The notes under the pieces were generated by a model. The model was not told where the DNA came from, did not search any database, and saw nothing but the letters and a program-made list of their open reading frames with translations. A program made the translations under genes and the position numbers. DNA of 64,000 nucleotides from an uncultured Bacteroidales bacterium. Lineage in GTDB: Bacteria; Bacteroidota; Bacteroidia; Bacteroidales; Bacteroidaceae. The stretch covers positions 62,001 to 126,000 of the forward strand of contig CADALZ010000001.1 of the NCBI GenBank assembly GCA_902788865.1, in the 5' to 3' direction. This document shows, piece by piece, positions 1-8,494 of this stretch. How positions within the stretch are numbered: the first letter of the stretch is position 1; the number at the start of each line of letters is the position of its first letter.

Positions 1-291
1 TTTTGGTGGGAAATACTTGCTTCCATGGTGAGCATAATGCAATGTTAATACATAACTTACTTCTAACCATGGAAATAATGTTATATCAGCATAATAGTTA
101 AAAGTATCATAATTAAAATGCATTGGCGTAGCATTGATATTTAGGAAAGACCCCCCAAATAAGAAGGTTTTATCTTTTTGCATTTCAGCAGTAGGCATAT
201 GAAGCAATCCTGTAGTTCCATATGTGAACTGAGCTAATACCGACAAAGATGTCAGACTAGCCAAAACAAATGCTAGAATTTTTCTTTCCAT
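1..291 (-). CDS. YjbH-like outer-membrane exopolysaccharide protein, N-terminal part only
   Basis: The frame starts with ATG at 291 and stays open for 97 codons to the window edge, so only the N-terminus is seen. It begins with a short signal peptide (charged MERK, a hydrophobic stretch, cleavage near LAQ). The mature start contains Y-G-T-T-G-L-L-H-M-P-T-A-E, which resembles the opening of YjbH/YmcA-type beta-barrel lipoproteins and porin-like proteins of exopolysaccharide loci. The start overlaps the end of the upstream wecG-like gene by 19 bp, which suggests translational coupling and a role in exporting or displaying the same polymer. The family call rests on the N-terminal motif and the context only. 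Confidence 0.6.
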   Translation of the reverse strand, partial: MERKILAFVLASLTSLSVLAQFTYGTTGLLHMPTAEMQKDKTFLFGGSFLNINATPMHFNYDTFNYYADITLFPWLEVSYVLTLHYAHHGSKYFPPK

Positions 292-992
292 ATGTTATAA
301 ACAAAAATGCAATTGCCTAATAGATACCTTCTCCACATGCGTTTCGGCTCCCTCAATAAGCGATATAACCATTCTAGTGAATGCTCCTGCCAACACTGAG
401 GAGCGCGCTCTATTGTACCCGCAAAAAAATCAAATACTGCGCCTATGGTACCAACATGACAATGAATATTTAATTCATTCCAGTGGCTATATGCCCATTT
501 TTCTTGTTTGGGAGCTGTCATTCCTATCCAAAGCAGGTCGGGATTAGAAAGATTGATTGCACTTATGATGGCATCGTCGTCTTCTTTTGAGAATACTTGT
601 TTATAAGGTGGAGAATAAGATTCTACTACAATATTGGGATAAACTATAGCCGCTTTCTCTTTTATTAAACTTAGCACCTTATCACTACTACCCATAAAGA
701 AACATTTCCCCCCTTTTTCATTCAACTTCTCCATTTCAAACTGGAACAAATCCCAACCTGCAATTCTTTCTTTAGGCTGTGATTTACCCTTCAGCCACCG
801 GCAAGCCTTTACTATTGAAGTACCATCGGGGATCAAATAGTCACCTTTTGATAAAGCTTCTGCAAACAACGAATCCTTTTGAGCTGTATTATAAGAATGA
901 GCATTTATCGTATTAATCAAAACCTTTCCATTAGGAATCGATTCTAGTTCTTCTTTTGTTTCAACTATTTTTATACAACTAATACAGAACAT
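273..992 (-). CDS. WecG/TagA/CpsF-family glycosyltransferase
   Basis: This 239-residue protein has the usual length of the family, which transfers N-acetylmannosamine(uronate) or other hexoses onto undecaprenyl-diphosphate-sugar at the inner face of the cytoplasmic membrane. Visible family features are the P-D-G-T motif at residues 55-58, R76 in the R-I-A-G-W-D block, the W-I-G-M...P-K-Q-E block at 155-164, and G-A-V-F-D-F-F-A-G with a following R-A-P near 184-198. It is thus a candidate for the second sugar addition in building the repeat unit. It follows the GT4 gene by 17 bp, and its end overlaps the YjbH-like gene. The sugar it transfers cannot be read from the sequence. Confidence 0.9.
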   Translation of the reverse strand: MFCISCIKIVETKEELESIPNGKVLINTINAHSYNTAQKDSLFAEALSKGDYLIPDGTSIVKACRWLKGKSQPKERIAGWDLFQFEMEKLNEKGGKCFFMGSSDKVLSLIKEKAAIVYPNIVVESYSPPYKQVFSKEDDDAIISAINLSNPDLLWIGMTAPKQEKWAYSHWNELNIHCHVGTIGAVFDFFAGTIERAPQCWQEHSLEWLYRLLREPKRMWRRYLLGNCIFVYNIWKEKF

Positions 993-1009
993 ACTCTTAT
1001 ATTATAAAG

Positions 1010-2182
1010 TTAGCATTTCGAGCGATAAAAAATAGCTTTATTATAAATATCCATTAATATAGAATATATTGTCTCTCTCGAATATTTACTTAAAGCATCT
1101 TTCTTTCCTTTTTCACCTAAAGATCTACACTTTCTTTCATTCTGAAATAAGCTATCAATCTCAGATGCGAGTTGATCAACATTAGAAGGAGGGACGAGTA
1201 CCCCATTCCAATTTGTCTTAATTATAGACTGCATTGCGCCAATATTTGTCGTAATAACTGGTTTCCCTAATAACATTCCACGAACTATAACATTAGGGAA
1301 ACCTTCATACCACTTGCTTGGTACGACTATAATACGTGACTTCATATAGAATTCATTTAGATCATGGCCTTTAAGGAAACCAACGAACTCAACATTTTCT
1401 GGAAGATATTTAGGCATTTTAAACGATTTATCCAGATTGCCTGCGACTTTAAACTGAATATTACGACAAATTCTAGCTGCCTCAATAAACTCATTAATGC
1501 CTTTTTCTGGACTCACCCTCCCGACGAAACTTACCCACTCACCTATCTGATAATTATAATTGCCATCAATGGTAGGTGATATTCCTGGTACTATACCAAT
1601 GTGATCTTTATCTATACCTTGTGCACTAAACTTTGCCTTCTGAAATTCTGACTGAACAATAAACATATCCACTCCATCCAGGATGTTCCGAGACAATCTC
1701 GCATATGAATTCCTTAAAGCATAACCTATACTTTTACTTATATTACTCTCACAATCCTTCAACATGCACCACATTTCTTTACCACTACCAAAACATCGTT
1801 CACATACTTGTCCCTTCTTATCAAGGCATAATCCATTTGGACAGAACAATCGATAGTTTGGACATCTCATTACCACAGGAACACCCCTCCGTCTAAGCGG
1901 TTTAAAAATAGATGTAGATATGAAAGGATAAAGGTTCTGCACCTGAACTACATCAGGATTAAATTCGTCTAGTGCCACAGAGAGTTCTTTCGCAGCACTT
2001 GGACTATATATACCATGAGAAAAAGCCTTAAGTTTCCCCATAAAGCCATGTATATCTGCAGACGTTTTCTTAAACCATCTAATTTCATGGCCATGTTCTT
2101 CAAGAAGATGCGCTAATTCATTTGATGCATTTTCTTCACCACTGGGCTTTATATAATCATTATGTATGAATAGAATCCTCAT
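1010..2182 (-). CDS. GT4-family glycosyltransferase with a Cys-rich insert
   Basis: This 390-residue GT-B enzyme opens with the N-terminal Rossmann strand M-R-I-L-F-I-H. The donor-binding half has F-V-G-R-V-S-P-E-K-G at 219-228 and the E-G-F-P-N motif at 293-297, typical of retaining GT4 enzymes using nucleotide sugars. A cluster of seven cysteines between residues 107 and 144 (C107, C114, C119, C127, C130, C139, C144) suggests a small metal-binding insert; this is inference from spacing. There is no signal peptide, so it acts in the cytoplasm on the lipid-linked repeat unit. It lies between the secreted beta-helix gene and the WecG-type gene, all with short gaps. Donor and acceptor are unknown. 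Confidence 0.9.
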   Translation of the reverse strand: MRILFIHNDYIKPSGEENASNELAHLLEEHGHEIRWFKKTSADIHGFMGKLKAFSHGIYSPSAAKELSVALDEFNPDVVQVQNLYPFISTSIFKPLRRRGVPVVMRCPNYRLFCPNGLCLDKKGQVCERCFGSGKEMWCMLKDCESNISKSIGYALRNSYARLSRNILDGVDMFIVQSEFQKAKFSAQGIDKDHIGIVPGISPTIDGNYNYQIGEWVSFVGRVSPEKGINEFIEAARICRNIQFKVAGNLDKSFKMPKYLPENVEFVGFLKGHDLNEFYMKSRIIVVPSKWYEGFPNVIVRGMLLGKPVITTNIGAMQSIIKTNWNGVLVPPSNVDQLASEIDSLFQNERKCRSLGEKGKKDALSKYSRETIYSILMDIYNKAIFYRSKC

Positions 2183-2195
2183 ATATCAAATGTTT

Positions 2196-3860
2196 TTACC
2201 ATTCTTTATACAATAAAGCATCAGAACTGATACCTTGAATAAAAGAATCTGGATACACATAAGACTCTTGAATAGGGCTATTAGTTACAGCAATTCTCAT
2301 AAAAGATGCTCCGATAGCCCCATTCCCAACTTTTATTTTTTCAAATTGGATACCACCAATTTGCCACATTATTTCTTTTCTTGATGAAATACGATACCAC
2401 TCACCTTTCTGATTGGGGACATACATCCTCAATTGGGCATAAGTCTTACCACTACCTGACTTATAAATATCACCAATGAGTCTCAATGCCTTTGCCTTTA
2501 TAGTAGCATATAACTCCTTTATGTTTAGCTCCACTCCAGAACTCTTCTCATTATAAAGCAAGAATGATACTCCATCTCTATTTTGTCTCAAATTTACATT
2601 TAGATTAGTGTTACCATTCTCAAACGACAGTAATTCTGAAGGCATCGCATCACCAAGCATGAAATCCAAACAAAAGTGAAGATTATCCATATTAATAGAA
2701 TTATCCACAGGAATAATAATGCCTGCCTTATTTCTATCATTAATTAATAAAGAATTAGAAGAGGATTCCATCCCATTTACATTTGAAAAGACTCTATTCG
2801 AAGGGGGTAGTATCTGAATATCATTTTTAATATTAGGATAATCAACCTCAAGTCCATCAGCCAAAATAACAGGCTTTACATATAAAGCTCCATAATTCAC
2901 ATTATAGGTTGTTACCATACATGCGGAAAAAATATTTCGTTCACCTGTTATCTTAAATCCACAAGCCTCTGTCTTCGGGTCATAATGCTTTGGCTCAGAA
3001 GTATAACCATCTGTATTGGATATGCAACTTAAGAGAATATTATTATAACCAGAAACCAAAAAACCTTTACAATAATTGTCTTGTGTTTCGACATTAGTAA
3101 GTTGATTTCTTGAACCTTGAACTACTACTGCAGCATATTCAGATGCATTGTCGCGCCCATTAAAAATACTTTTAACATCACTGACTTTATTATTAGATCC
3201 TATCAGGGTAAGACCATTCCTTCTGTTATTTGCCGTATAGCAATTAGATATTGCACTATCCGTACATGCCATTACGACACCATCCCCATTCCAAACAAAG
3301 GTAGAGTTTGTTATATTAATATCAAAACCAGCATATTCAACATATAATCCACTATCGAAATTATAAACGCAAATATTATCTATCAAAATCCATTTATATG
3401 GCTGACCTACATCTTGCTTATTAAAGAGTTGCCTTACATAATGATGGTTTTCCCCATTACCTCTTGAATTTTCAATATAAATACCACGGTTATGGTTTTC
3501 TCCAACAATGGTCATGTCTTTTATCTGCAAAGCTGCAGAATAAGAACTGACAATAACACAATCTTGCCTAGCATTTTTATTTTGCTTAACAATAGTCACA
3601 CCTGCACCAACTCCAACAAGACTTGTTTTTATGCCAAGCTTTAGACTTGAAACATGATATACTCCACGACTTAGCTGAACAACTCCACCGCCAAGATTAC
3701 TTATTGAATCCAAAGCCATTTGAATGGCTTTTGTGTCATCGTGTACTCCATCGGCCACTGCGCCGAACTCTTCGGGTCTTAAAAATGAAGGTGCATTATC
3801 TGCTTTAGTTATGTTAAAAAAAGAGATAAACGCCCAAAAGAGCAATAATCTAAACTGCAT
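2196..3860 (-). CDS. Secreted right-handed beta-helix (pectate-lyase superfamily) protein
   Basis: The 554-residue product has a signal peptide (M-Q-F-R then a hydrophobic stretch, cleavage near T-K-A-D). From about residue 30 it has the start of the Pectate_lyase_3 fold: E-F-G-A-V-A-D-G-V-H-D-D-T-K-A-I-Q-M-A-L, then G-G-G-V-V-Q-L-S-R-G-V-Y. Many beta-helix coils follow, with Asn-ladder-like N-N or N-x-x segments to about residue 360, and then a C-terminal domain of another type (about 380-554). Members of this fold cleave or epimerise acidic polysaccharides or serve as depolymerases. Inside an assembly cluster it could trim, edit or release the polymer in the periplasm or outside the cell. 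Catalytic residues cannot be assigned from the sequence alone, and an inactive binding role is possible. Confidence 0.8.
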   Translation of the reverse strand: MQFRLLLFWAFISFFNITKADNAPSFLRPEEFGAVADGVHDDTKAIQMALDSISNLGGGVVQLSRGVYHVSSLKLGIKTSLVGVGAGVTIVKQNKNARQDCVIVSSYSAALQIKDMTIVGENHNRGIYIENSRGNGENHHYVRQLFNKQDVGQPYKWILIDNICVYNFDSGLYVEYAGFDINITNSTFVWNGDGVVMACTDSAISNCYTANNRRNGLTLIGSNNKVSDVKSIFNGRDNASEYAAVVVQGSRNQLTNVETQDNYCKGFLVSGYNNILLSCISNTDGYTSEPKHYDPKTEACGFKITGERNIFSACMVTTYNVNYGALYVKPVILADGLEVDYPNIKNDIQILPPSNRVFSNVNGMESSSNSLLINDRNKAGIIIPVDNSINMDNLHFCLDFMLGDAMPSELLSFENGNTNLNVNLRQNRDGVSFLLYNEKSSGVELNIKELYATIKAKALRLIGDIYKSGSGKTYAQLRMYVPNQKGEWYRISSRKEIMWQIGGIQFEKIKVGNGAIGASFMRIAVTNSPIQESYVYPDSFIQGISSDALLYKEW

Positions 3861-3871
3861 ATTATAAATTA

Positions 3872-4535
3872 TTATATTTTAAAACCGCCTATTGTTTTAA
3901 CGGATTTTGCCGGGGAACCAACTATAATCGTATTTGAGGTGAATTGATCACCATGAACCAAACTACATGTACCAATTACGCAATTATTGGGAATTACTGT
4001 CCCTTTAAGAAACATACACCTTGCTCCAATCCATACTTTATCACCGATAATAATACCTTGCGGTTCATTCATAATCTCACCTTTGTCATCAAAGATAGTA
4101 TGTGTGTCGCTATCCATCATCAAACAATCCCATGAAATCTGTACATCATTTCCAAATACTATATTTTTATAACATAGAATTGTAGAAGATGAAGAAATGG
4201 CAAAATTATTACCTAAAACTAAACTAGCATTCTTACCAACAAATAATTTTGACCCATTTCCAATATGAGCAGAACCTAAAAAAAGTCAAAACTCCATTAT
4301 TCTCTATTTCTAAAGAAGTCTGATCATTTCTATTACATGCAGGAACTTTCAAGAATCCTATTCTTATCATTGCAAAACGTGCATCTTGCATCAAAGAAAT
4401 CTTACCATTAATCCTTGTAGTTGTATTATAACTGACCCATAAAGGCAATTTAATTGCTTGCTTAATGGGTAGATATCTAAAATTAAAGAATAATGTCTTA
4501 GGGAAAGATAGAATTATTTTAACAATCTTATTCAC
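3872..4535 (-). pseudogene. Hexapeptide-repeat acetyltransferase, split by a frameshift
   Basis: Two frames together spell one left-handed beta-helix acyltransferase of about 221 residues. Residues 1-82 (from ATG 4535) end in E-N-N-G-V-L-T-F and then run into an unrelated tail that stops at 4233. Removing one base from the seven-A run at 4278-4284 restores L-G-S-A-H-I-G-N-G-S-K-L-F-V-G-K and an open frame to the stop at 3872. The C-terminal half has I-I-I-G-D-K-V-W-I-G-A and the V-G-S-P-A-K signature of the WbbJ/Maa type. The family transfers acetyl from acetyl-CoA to sugar hydroxyls. The short homopolymer could be a true loss, a phase-variable tract or a sequencing error; the rest of the gene shows no decay, which argues for a recent change. 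Confidence 0.8.
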
Positions 4536-4566
4536 TACTCCAATTCAACTATTATTGGTAACAAAA

Positions 4567-5448
4567 TCATATACTAGTTGGAAGCTTTAACCATTCTCCA
4601 AAAGTTCTATCCCATTGTTCAGGTTCAAAAGGAACCATTCCGCTAAAATGGAAAAATGTTATTTCTCCGAAAAGAACTTGATTCCCTAAATCATACATAT
4701 CCACACGAATGTGTGGCATTCCTTTAGCTAATTGCTCTGCCAAACGTTTCATTAACTTGTAATTCTTGGGCATTGGTGGCATTACCTTCGCATGATCATG
4801 GCCTTGCCGAAAAGGAAGGTGATTGTAATCTTCATCAAAAAAATCAAACTTCACTTCTTCATTTGGGTTCTGCCTCTCAGTTGCCACAAATAGAGCTTTC
4901 ACTTTACCATCAAAACAGAAAAACTTGTAATCCGCCAAATCCTTAATTCCTTCCTGCACCTCAATATATTTTTCAGCGATAACACGTTTGGGGACATTCT
5001 TGTATGGCCACTCGCGCCATACTTTATAAAGATCGGTGCGCAAACTCTCATTCAATCTATCAACAGCATTTTTTTTGTCAAAGGCACTTTTGTTCCGACA
5101 AATAATAACGCCTTCATTACCTCCCCCATGAGTGGTCTTGAGAACAAACTGATTAGGCAATTTATCCCATTCAATATCTTCTGGAGTATCCCATACACCA
5201 ATCGTAGGAATAACGTATTCTCGTCCAATAATACCTGCTACATAGTCCTTAACAGCATATTTATCCACCATCATTGTATATTCTGGTTTACGATCATACA
5301 ATTTCAACCACTGTAGCTTCTCATTATATGTTTGGGGATTTTTCCAATTAGGGAATCGGCCGAATTCTTTATAGAACTTTAGCGACAAATAAAGTTTATC
5401 TGGCAATATCCGAGAAAATCTAACTAACAAATTATCTTTCATATTCAC
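4567..5448 (-). CDS. TupA-like ATP-grasp protein
   Basis: This 293-residue protein matches the TupA-like ATP-grasp family, named after a teichuronopeptide synthesis protein. It has the family opening (L-P-D-K-L-Y-L, then N-E-K-L-Q-W-L-K near 42-49), a glycine-rich ATP-grasp loop K104-T-T-H-G-G-G-N-E-G113, and E-K-Y-I-E-V-Q-E-G followed by D-Y-K-F-F-C-F-D-G typical of the metal- and ATP-binding half. ATP-grasp enzymes form amide bonds through an acyl phosphate, so it may add an amino acid or amine to a uronic acid in the polymer. It lies between the GT2 gene and the damaged acetyltransferase. In many capsule loci the family is annotated only as glycosyltransferase-like, and its substrate is unknown. 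Confidence 0.8.
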   Translation of the reverse strand: MNMKDNLLVRFSRILPDKLYLSLKFYKEFGRFPNWKNPQTYNEKLQWLKLYDRKPEYTMMVDKYAVKDYVAGIIGREYVIPTIGVWDTPEDIEWDKLPNQFVLKTTHGGGNEGVIICRNKSAFDKKNAVDRLNESLRTDLYKVWREWPYKNVPKRVIAEKYIEVQEGIKDLADYKFFCFDGKVKALFVATERQNPNEEVKFDFFDEDYNHLPFRQGHDHAKVMPPMPKNYKLMKRLAEQLAKGMPHIRVDMYDLGNQVLFGEITFFHFSGMVPFEPEQWDRTFGEWLKLPTSI

Positions 5449-5488
5449 TTCTAATAATTAATATAACCCTAAGATGAGATATTATTTT

Positions 5489-6391
5489 CTAGCGTGTTCC
5501 CATGATTTGAGTTCGAACCTTAAAAATATCAGCATATTTTGATTTACTTTTAGATATAGACTTATAATTTAGGAACCAATATTTTATCACTCTAACACCC
5601 CTACAAAAAGATTTGAATTTTAGTATCTGCCAAATAATATATAAATTACCATGAACCCACTCAGGGTGCTTAATGAATTCAAAGAAACCTCTATTTTTAT
5701 AAAAGTTCTCAAGAAAACATTGAATCTTCGATTCATTCCAATTAATATTAGTCTGACTAGATCTATATACAATATAATTATATAAATAGATATCGATAAC
5801 ATCAACTTTCTTTGCGAAATACCCAACTTGAAAAGTAAAAAACATATCATTAGCCTTAGGTATCTCTTCGTACGTACACATATATTGTTCTACAAACGCA
5901 CGTCTAACCATCTTATTCCATGGAACATTTATCTTATATTTAACATAGTCTACATCTTTCTCTCCTCTTGTGCAATCACTGACATATTTATTAAGCTTTG
6001 TACATAGTTTATTGCCTTCCTCATCTCTATGTGTAAAATTAAAATACAATACATCTAAATCAGACTCAATATACTTGTCTAGGACCTTTAAGAAACCGTC
6101 TTCATAATAATCATCAGCATCTGGGAATAACAACCACTTTCCGCGAGCTCTAGCCAATCCTACATTTCTAGCATATCCTGCCCCTCGCCCCTCTTTTGTC
6201 AAGACTAATTCAATATTCCTGCAGTCTTCAAAACTGAATGCATTCCAATCAATAATAGTAGAATCACTATTATCATCCACCACAATGATCTGAATATCAT
6301 CACGCCTCGGAATAGAATTCAGACACCTGTTAAGATACTGTGGAGAGTTCTTATGAGGAATAATAAAACTATAATTAATAACACTACCCAT
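5489..6391 (-). CDS. GT2-family glycosyltransferase
   Basis: This 300-residue GT-A enzyme starts with Y-S-F-I-I-P-H-K-N and has I-I-V-V-D-D-N-S at 35-42, N-V-G-L-A-R-A-R-G at 76-84 and the metal-binding D-A-D at 91-93, followed by D-Y-Y-E-D-G-F. These are the normal signatures of inverting family 2 transferases. It has no membrane segment and is expected to add one sugar to the lipid-linked unit in the cytoplasm. Its start overlaps the end of the Wzy-like gene by 8 bp, so the two are probably coupled. Sugar specificity cannot be inferred. Confidence 0.92.
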   Translation of the reverse strand: MGSVINYSFIIPHKNSPQYLNRCLNSIPRRDDIQIIVVDDNSDSTIIDWNAFSFEDCRNIELVLTKEGRGAGYARNVGLARARGKWLLFPDADDYYEDGFLKVLDKYIESDLDVLYFNFTHRDEEGNKLCTKLNKYVSDCTRGEKDVDYVKYKINVPWNKMVRRAFVEQYMCTYEEIPKANDMFFTFQVGYFAKKVDVIDIYLYNYIVYRSSQTNINWNESKIQCFLENFYKNRGFFEFIKHPEWVHGNLYIIWQILKFKSFCRGVRVIKYWFLNYKSISKSKSKYADIFKVRTQIMGTR

Positions 6392-7769
6392 GATTGCTAA
6401 TTACATTTGATTCTTGGAAACGCCCCACGTTGGCTGTAGCAGATAATACACATAGAGCATATACGTACACTAATGGGAAATTAGATCTATCAAAAAAGCC
6501 TGGTTCCATTATCGTTAGAAGAATAAAATATAAAAAAGCGACCTTGATTTTAACTCGCTCTTTACGTTCAACTCGATGAGTAAGGAAAGACGCTATAGAA
6601 CCAAAATAGAATGCATAAACCATAAAACCTATCAATCCAAATTCTACCAAAACATAAGCAAGTCTAGAATCATTAATAAAATTAGTCAAGGTGACAGTTC
6701 CATGATTTCCATAAGCGAATTCTCCTCTGTATGATAAGCCATTCCCCATCAAAGGAGCATTTAGGAAAAAATTATCGATAAGATATGTAGATAAAGACAA
6801 TGTAGATGTATCTTCTTCATCCTCTTCCATCCCTTGTACAAATTTTGCTAGACCTCCTAATTGTCGATTTATGCCATCATTATCTGTAAAGGTATTAGCA
6901 TATTGAATATCAAATGCCAACAAAAAAGTGTAACTGACTATAATTAATCCTAATGTCGATACAAGCATCAATTTATGCCGCTTCCAATATAACACATTTG
7001 AAATTATAAAAGATAAACCAAATAAGACAAGTGACATTCTAGCACCTGTCAAAATGATAATTATAAACACGACTAATGAAAAAGAATAAAAAAGAAATGT
7101 TGGCATTCTATCCTTGCTAAAATACTCTAGAGCTACAAAAAGGTATATAGTAGTTAAGAAATTACCTAGCTTATTGAAACTAGTAAAAGACCCCATAACC
7201 AAGTTCTCTTCTCTTACAAAAAACTCACCAGTCCCTAATTCATATTCATAAGGTATATAATACGTTAAATAAACATAGTTTTCAGACATATTCATTATTA
7301 CTCCTATAACCTGAATAACCAGAATAAAGCAAATATACTTAAAAAGAGTTCTTGGTTCTGTCCTAGCTTGAGGTACCCATGCCAGATAAATTAAAGGTAA
7401 TAGTAAAGATAATGATTCTGATATTCCACTCCACAAACTAGAAACATTAAAATGAGTCAGTATATTGTGGACTGCTAAAAAAAGAACTAGTGCAAAAAAA
7501 ACAGGAAAGATTCTCCCCATTTTAGGAATACTTCCTTTCTTAAGGAATTCGTAAAATAAAAGAAAAAGAAAAAGATTCCTCCCACCATTATGTGTTACGA
7601 CATTTGTTAATTCACGAAACTCTGGTCTTTGGATCGTCATTGTTCCTAATGCAACTATGGGCAAAATAATTGGTTCTAAAGACAACCAAAACAAAATCAC
7701 CCACTTCGGTTTCTTAAGATGTAAGAAGAAACCTATTGCAATAATAGAAAAAGTAATAATTAGATTCAT
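6384..7769 (-). CDS. wzy: Wzy-type O-antigen/capsule polymerase
   Basis: This 461-residue protein consists almost wholly of hydrophobic segments (about ten to twelve predicted helices), with one larger polar loop near residues 310-365 that contains G-N-G-L-S-Y-R-G-E. That layout, the low sequence conservation and the position next to a flippase and glycosyltransferases fit the O-antigen polymerase/ligase superfamily. It would polymerise repeat units on undecaprenyl diphosphate at the periplasmic face. No signal peptide is needed. I chose polymerase over ligase because the locus has Wzx, Wzz and Wza partners. It lies 44 bp after the acetyltransferase gene and overlaps the GT2 gene. Confidence 0.85.
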   Translation of the reverse strand: MNLIITFSIIAIGFFLHLKKPKWVILFWLSLEPIILPIVALGTMTIQRPEFRELTNVVTHNGGRNLFLFLLFYEFLKKGSIPKMGRIFPVFFALVLFLAVHNILTHFNVSSLWSGISESLSLLLPLIYLAWVPQARTEPRTLFKYICFILVIQVIGVIMNMSENYVYLTYYIPYEYELGTGEFFVREENLVMGSFTSFNKLGNFLTTIYLFVALEYFSKDRMPTFLFYSFSLVVFIIIILTGARMSLVLFGLSFIISNVLYWKRHKLMLVSTLGLIIVSYTFLLAFDIQYANTFTDNDGINRQLGGLAKFVQGMEEDEEDTSTLSLSTYLIDNFFLNAPLMGNGLSYRGEFAYGNHGTVTLTNFINDSRLAYVLVEFGLIGFMVYAFYFGSIASFLTHRVERKERVKIKVAFLYFILLTIMEPGFFDRSNFPLVYVYALCVLSATANVGRFQESNVISNHG

Positions 7770-7813
7770 TGAAATCTAAAATGACTTCCCAGTGCAATGC
7801 TTTAACCAAACAA

Positions 7814-8494
7814 TTATTCAAGTTGGCGTTCCCATCTTACATTCTCTCGGACACATTTTGCTGGCACTCCTACAGCAAGGCATTTCTTATTGATCGATTT
7901 TGTCACAACAGCACAACTACCAATAATAGCCCCATCACCAATTTCAACTCCTTTCATTACTATAGAGTGTGGAGCAATCCATACATGGTTTCCAATAATT
8001 GTATCCTGTGGAAGATTCACGCGTTCGCCTAACTCGTTAAAAATAGGATGAGAATCGCTTGTTCTAACATTAATATGGTGACTAAACATACAATCCATAC
8101 CAATCATTATCTTCCTATTACTTTCCTGACAAAGGAACTCATTATCATGAGATATAGAACAGCCATCTCCAATTACTATTTCACATCCACTACCTTCTAT
8201 CCAGATTTTAGTTTTATCCCTAATTACACAACTATCTCCTATTCGTATAACATTATTACTCCCAATAACAATAATATCAACATTTAAAAGAAGAGAATTC
8301 TTGCCAACAAACAAAGTATTATCACTTCCTATTATTGTTTTATTAATTCTAATTGAACCATAATTATAAACCTTTAGTCTCCTTTTGAGTATATCTGATG
8401 CATAGATTTTTCTCAAAAAATTGGAAAAAAAACGGCCATACCATGTCCTATTACATCTATGATAGACTCTACTTAAAAAAGAATTACTATTCAT
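7814..8494 (-). CDS. Hexapeptide-repeat O-acetyltransferase (WbbJ/Maa-like)
   Basis: This 226-residue protein has imperfect hexapeptide turns (I-I-G-S-D-N, V-I-G-S-N-N, I-R-I-G-D-S) in the first 110 residues, then the active-site region M-F-S-H-H-I-N-V-R-T-S-D-S-H-P. The C-terminal part holds T-I-I-G-N-H-V-W-I-A-P and V-G-V-P-A-K, standard for the left-handed beta-helix acyltransferases that use acetyl-CoA. It probably O-acetylates a sugar of the repeat unit. It lacks the N-terminal Rossmann segment of NeuD/LegH-type N-acetyltransferases, so I do not assign it the legionaminic acid N-acetylation step, although that cannot be excluded. Its start overlaps the sialyltransferase-like gene by 4 bp. 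Confidence 0.9.
   Translation of the reverse strand: MNSNSFLSRVYHRCNRTWYGRFFSNFLRKIYASDILKRRLKVYNYGSIRINKTIIGSDNTLFVGKNSLLLNVDIIVIGSNNVIRIGDSCVIRDKTKIWIEGSGCEIVIGDGCSISHDNEFLCQESNRKIMIGMDCMFSHHINVRTSDSHPIFNELGERVNLPQDTIIGNHVWIAPHSIVMKGVEIGDGAIIGSCAVVTKSINKKCLAVGVPAKCVRENVRWERQLE

Noticed and set aside
4278..4284. Programmed ribosomal frameshift rescuing the acetyltransferase
   Set aside because: Rescue needs a +1 shift; a -1 slip on the T run leads straight to TAG. No stimulatory structure is evident.
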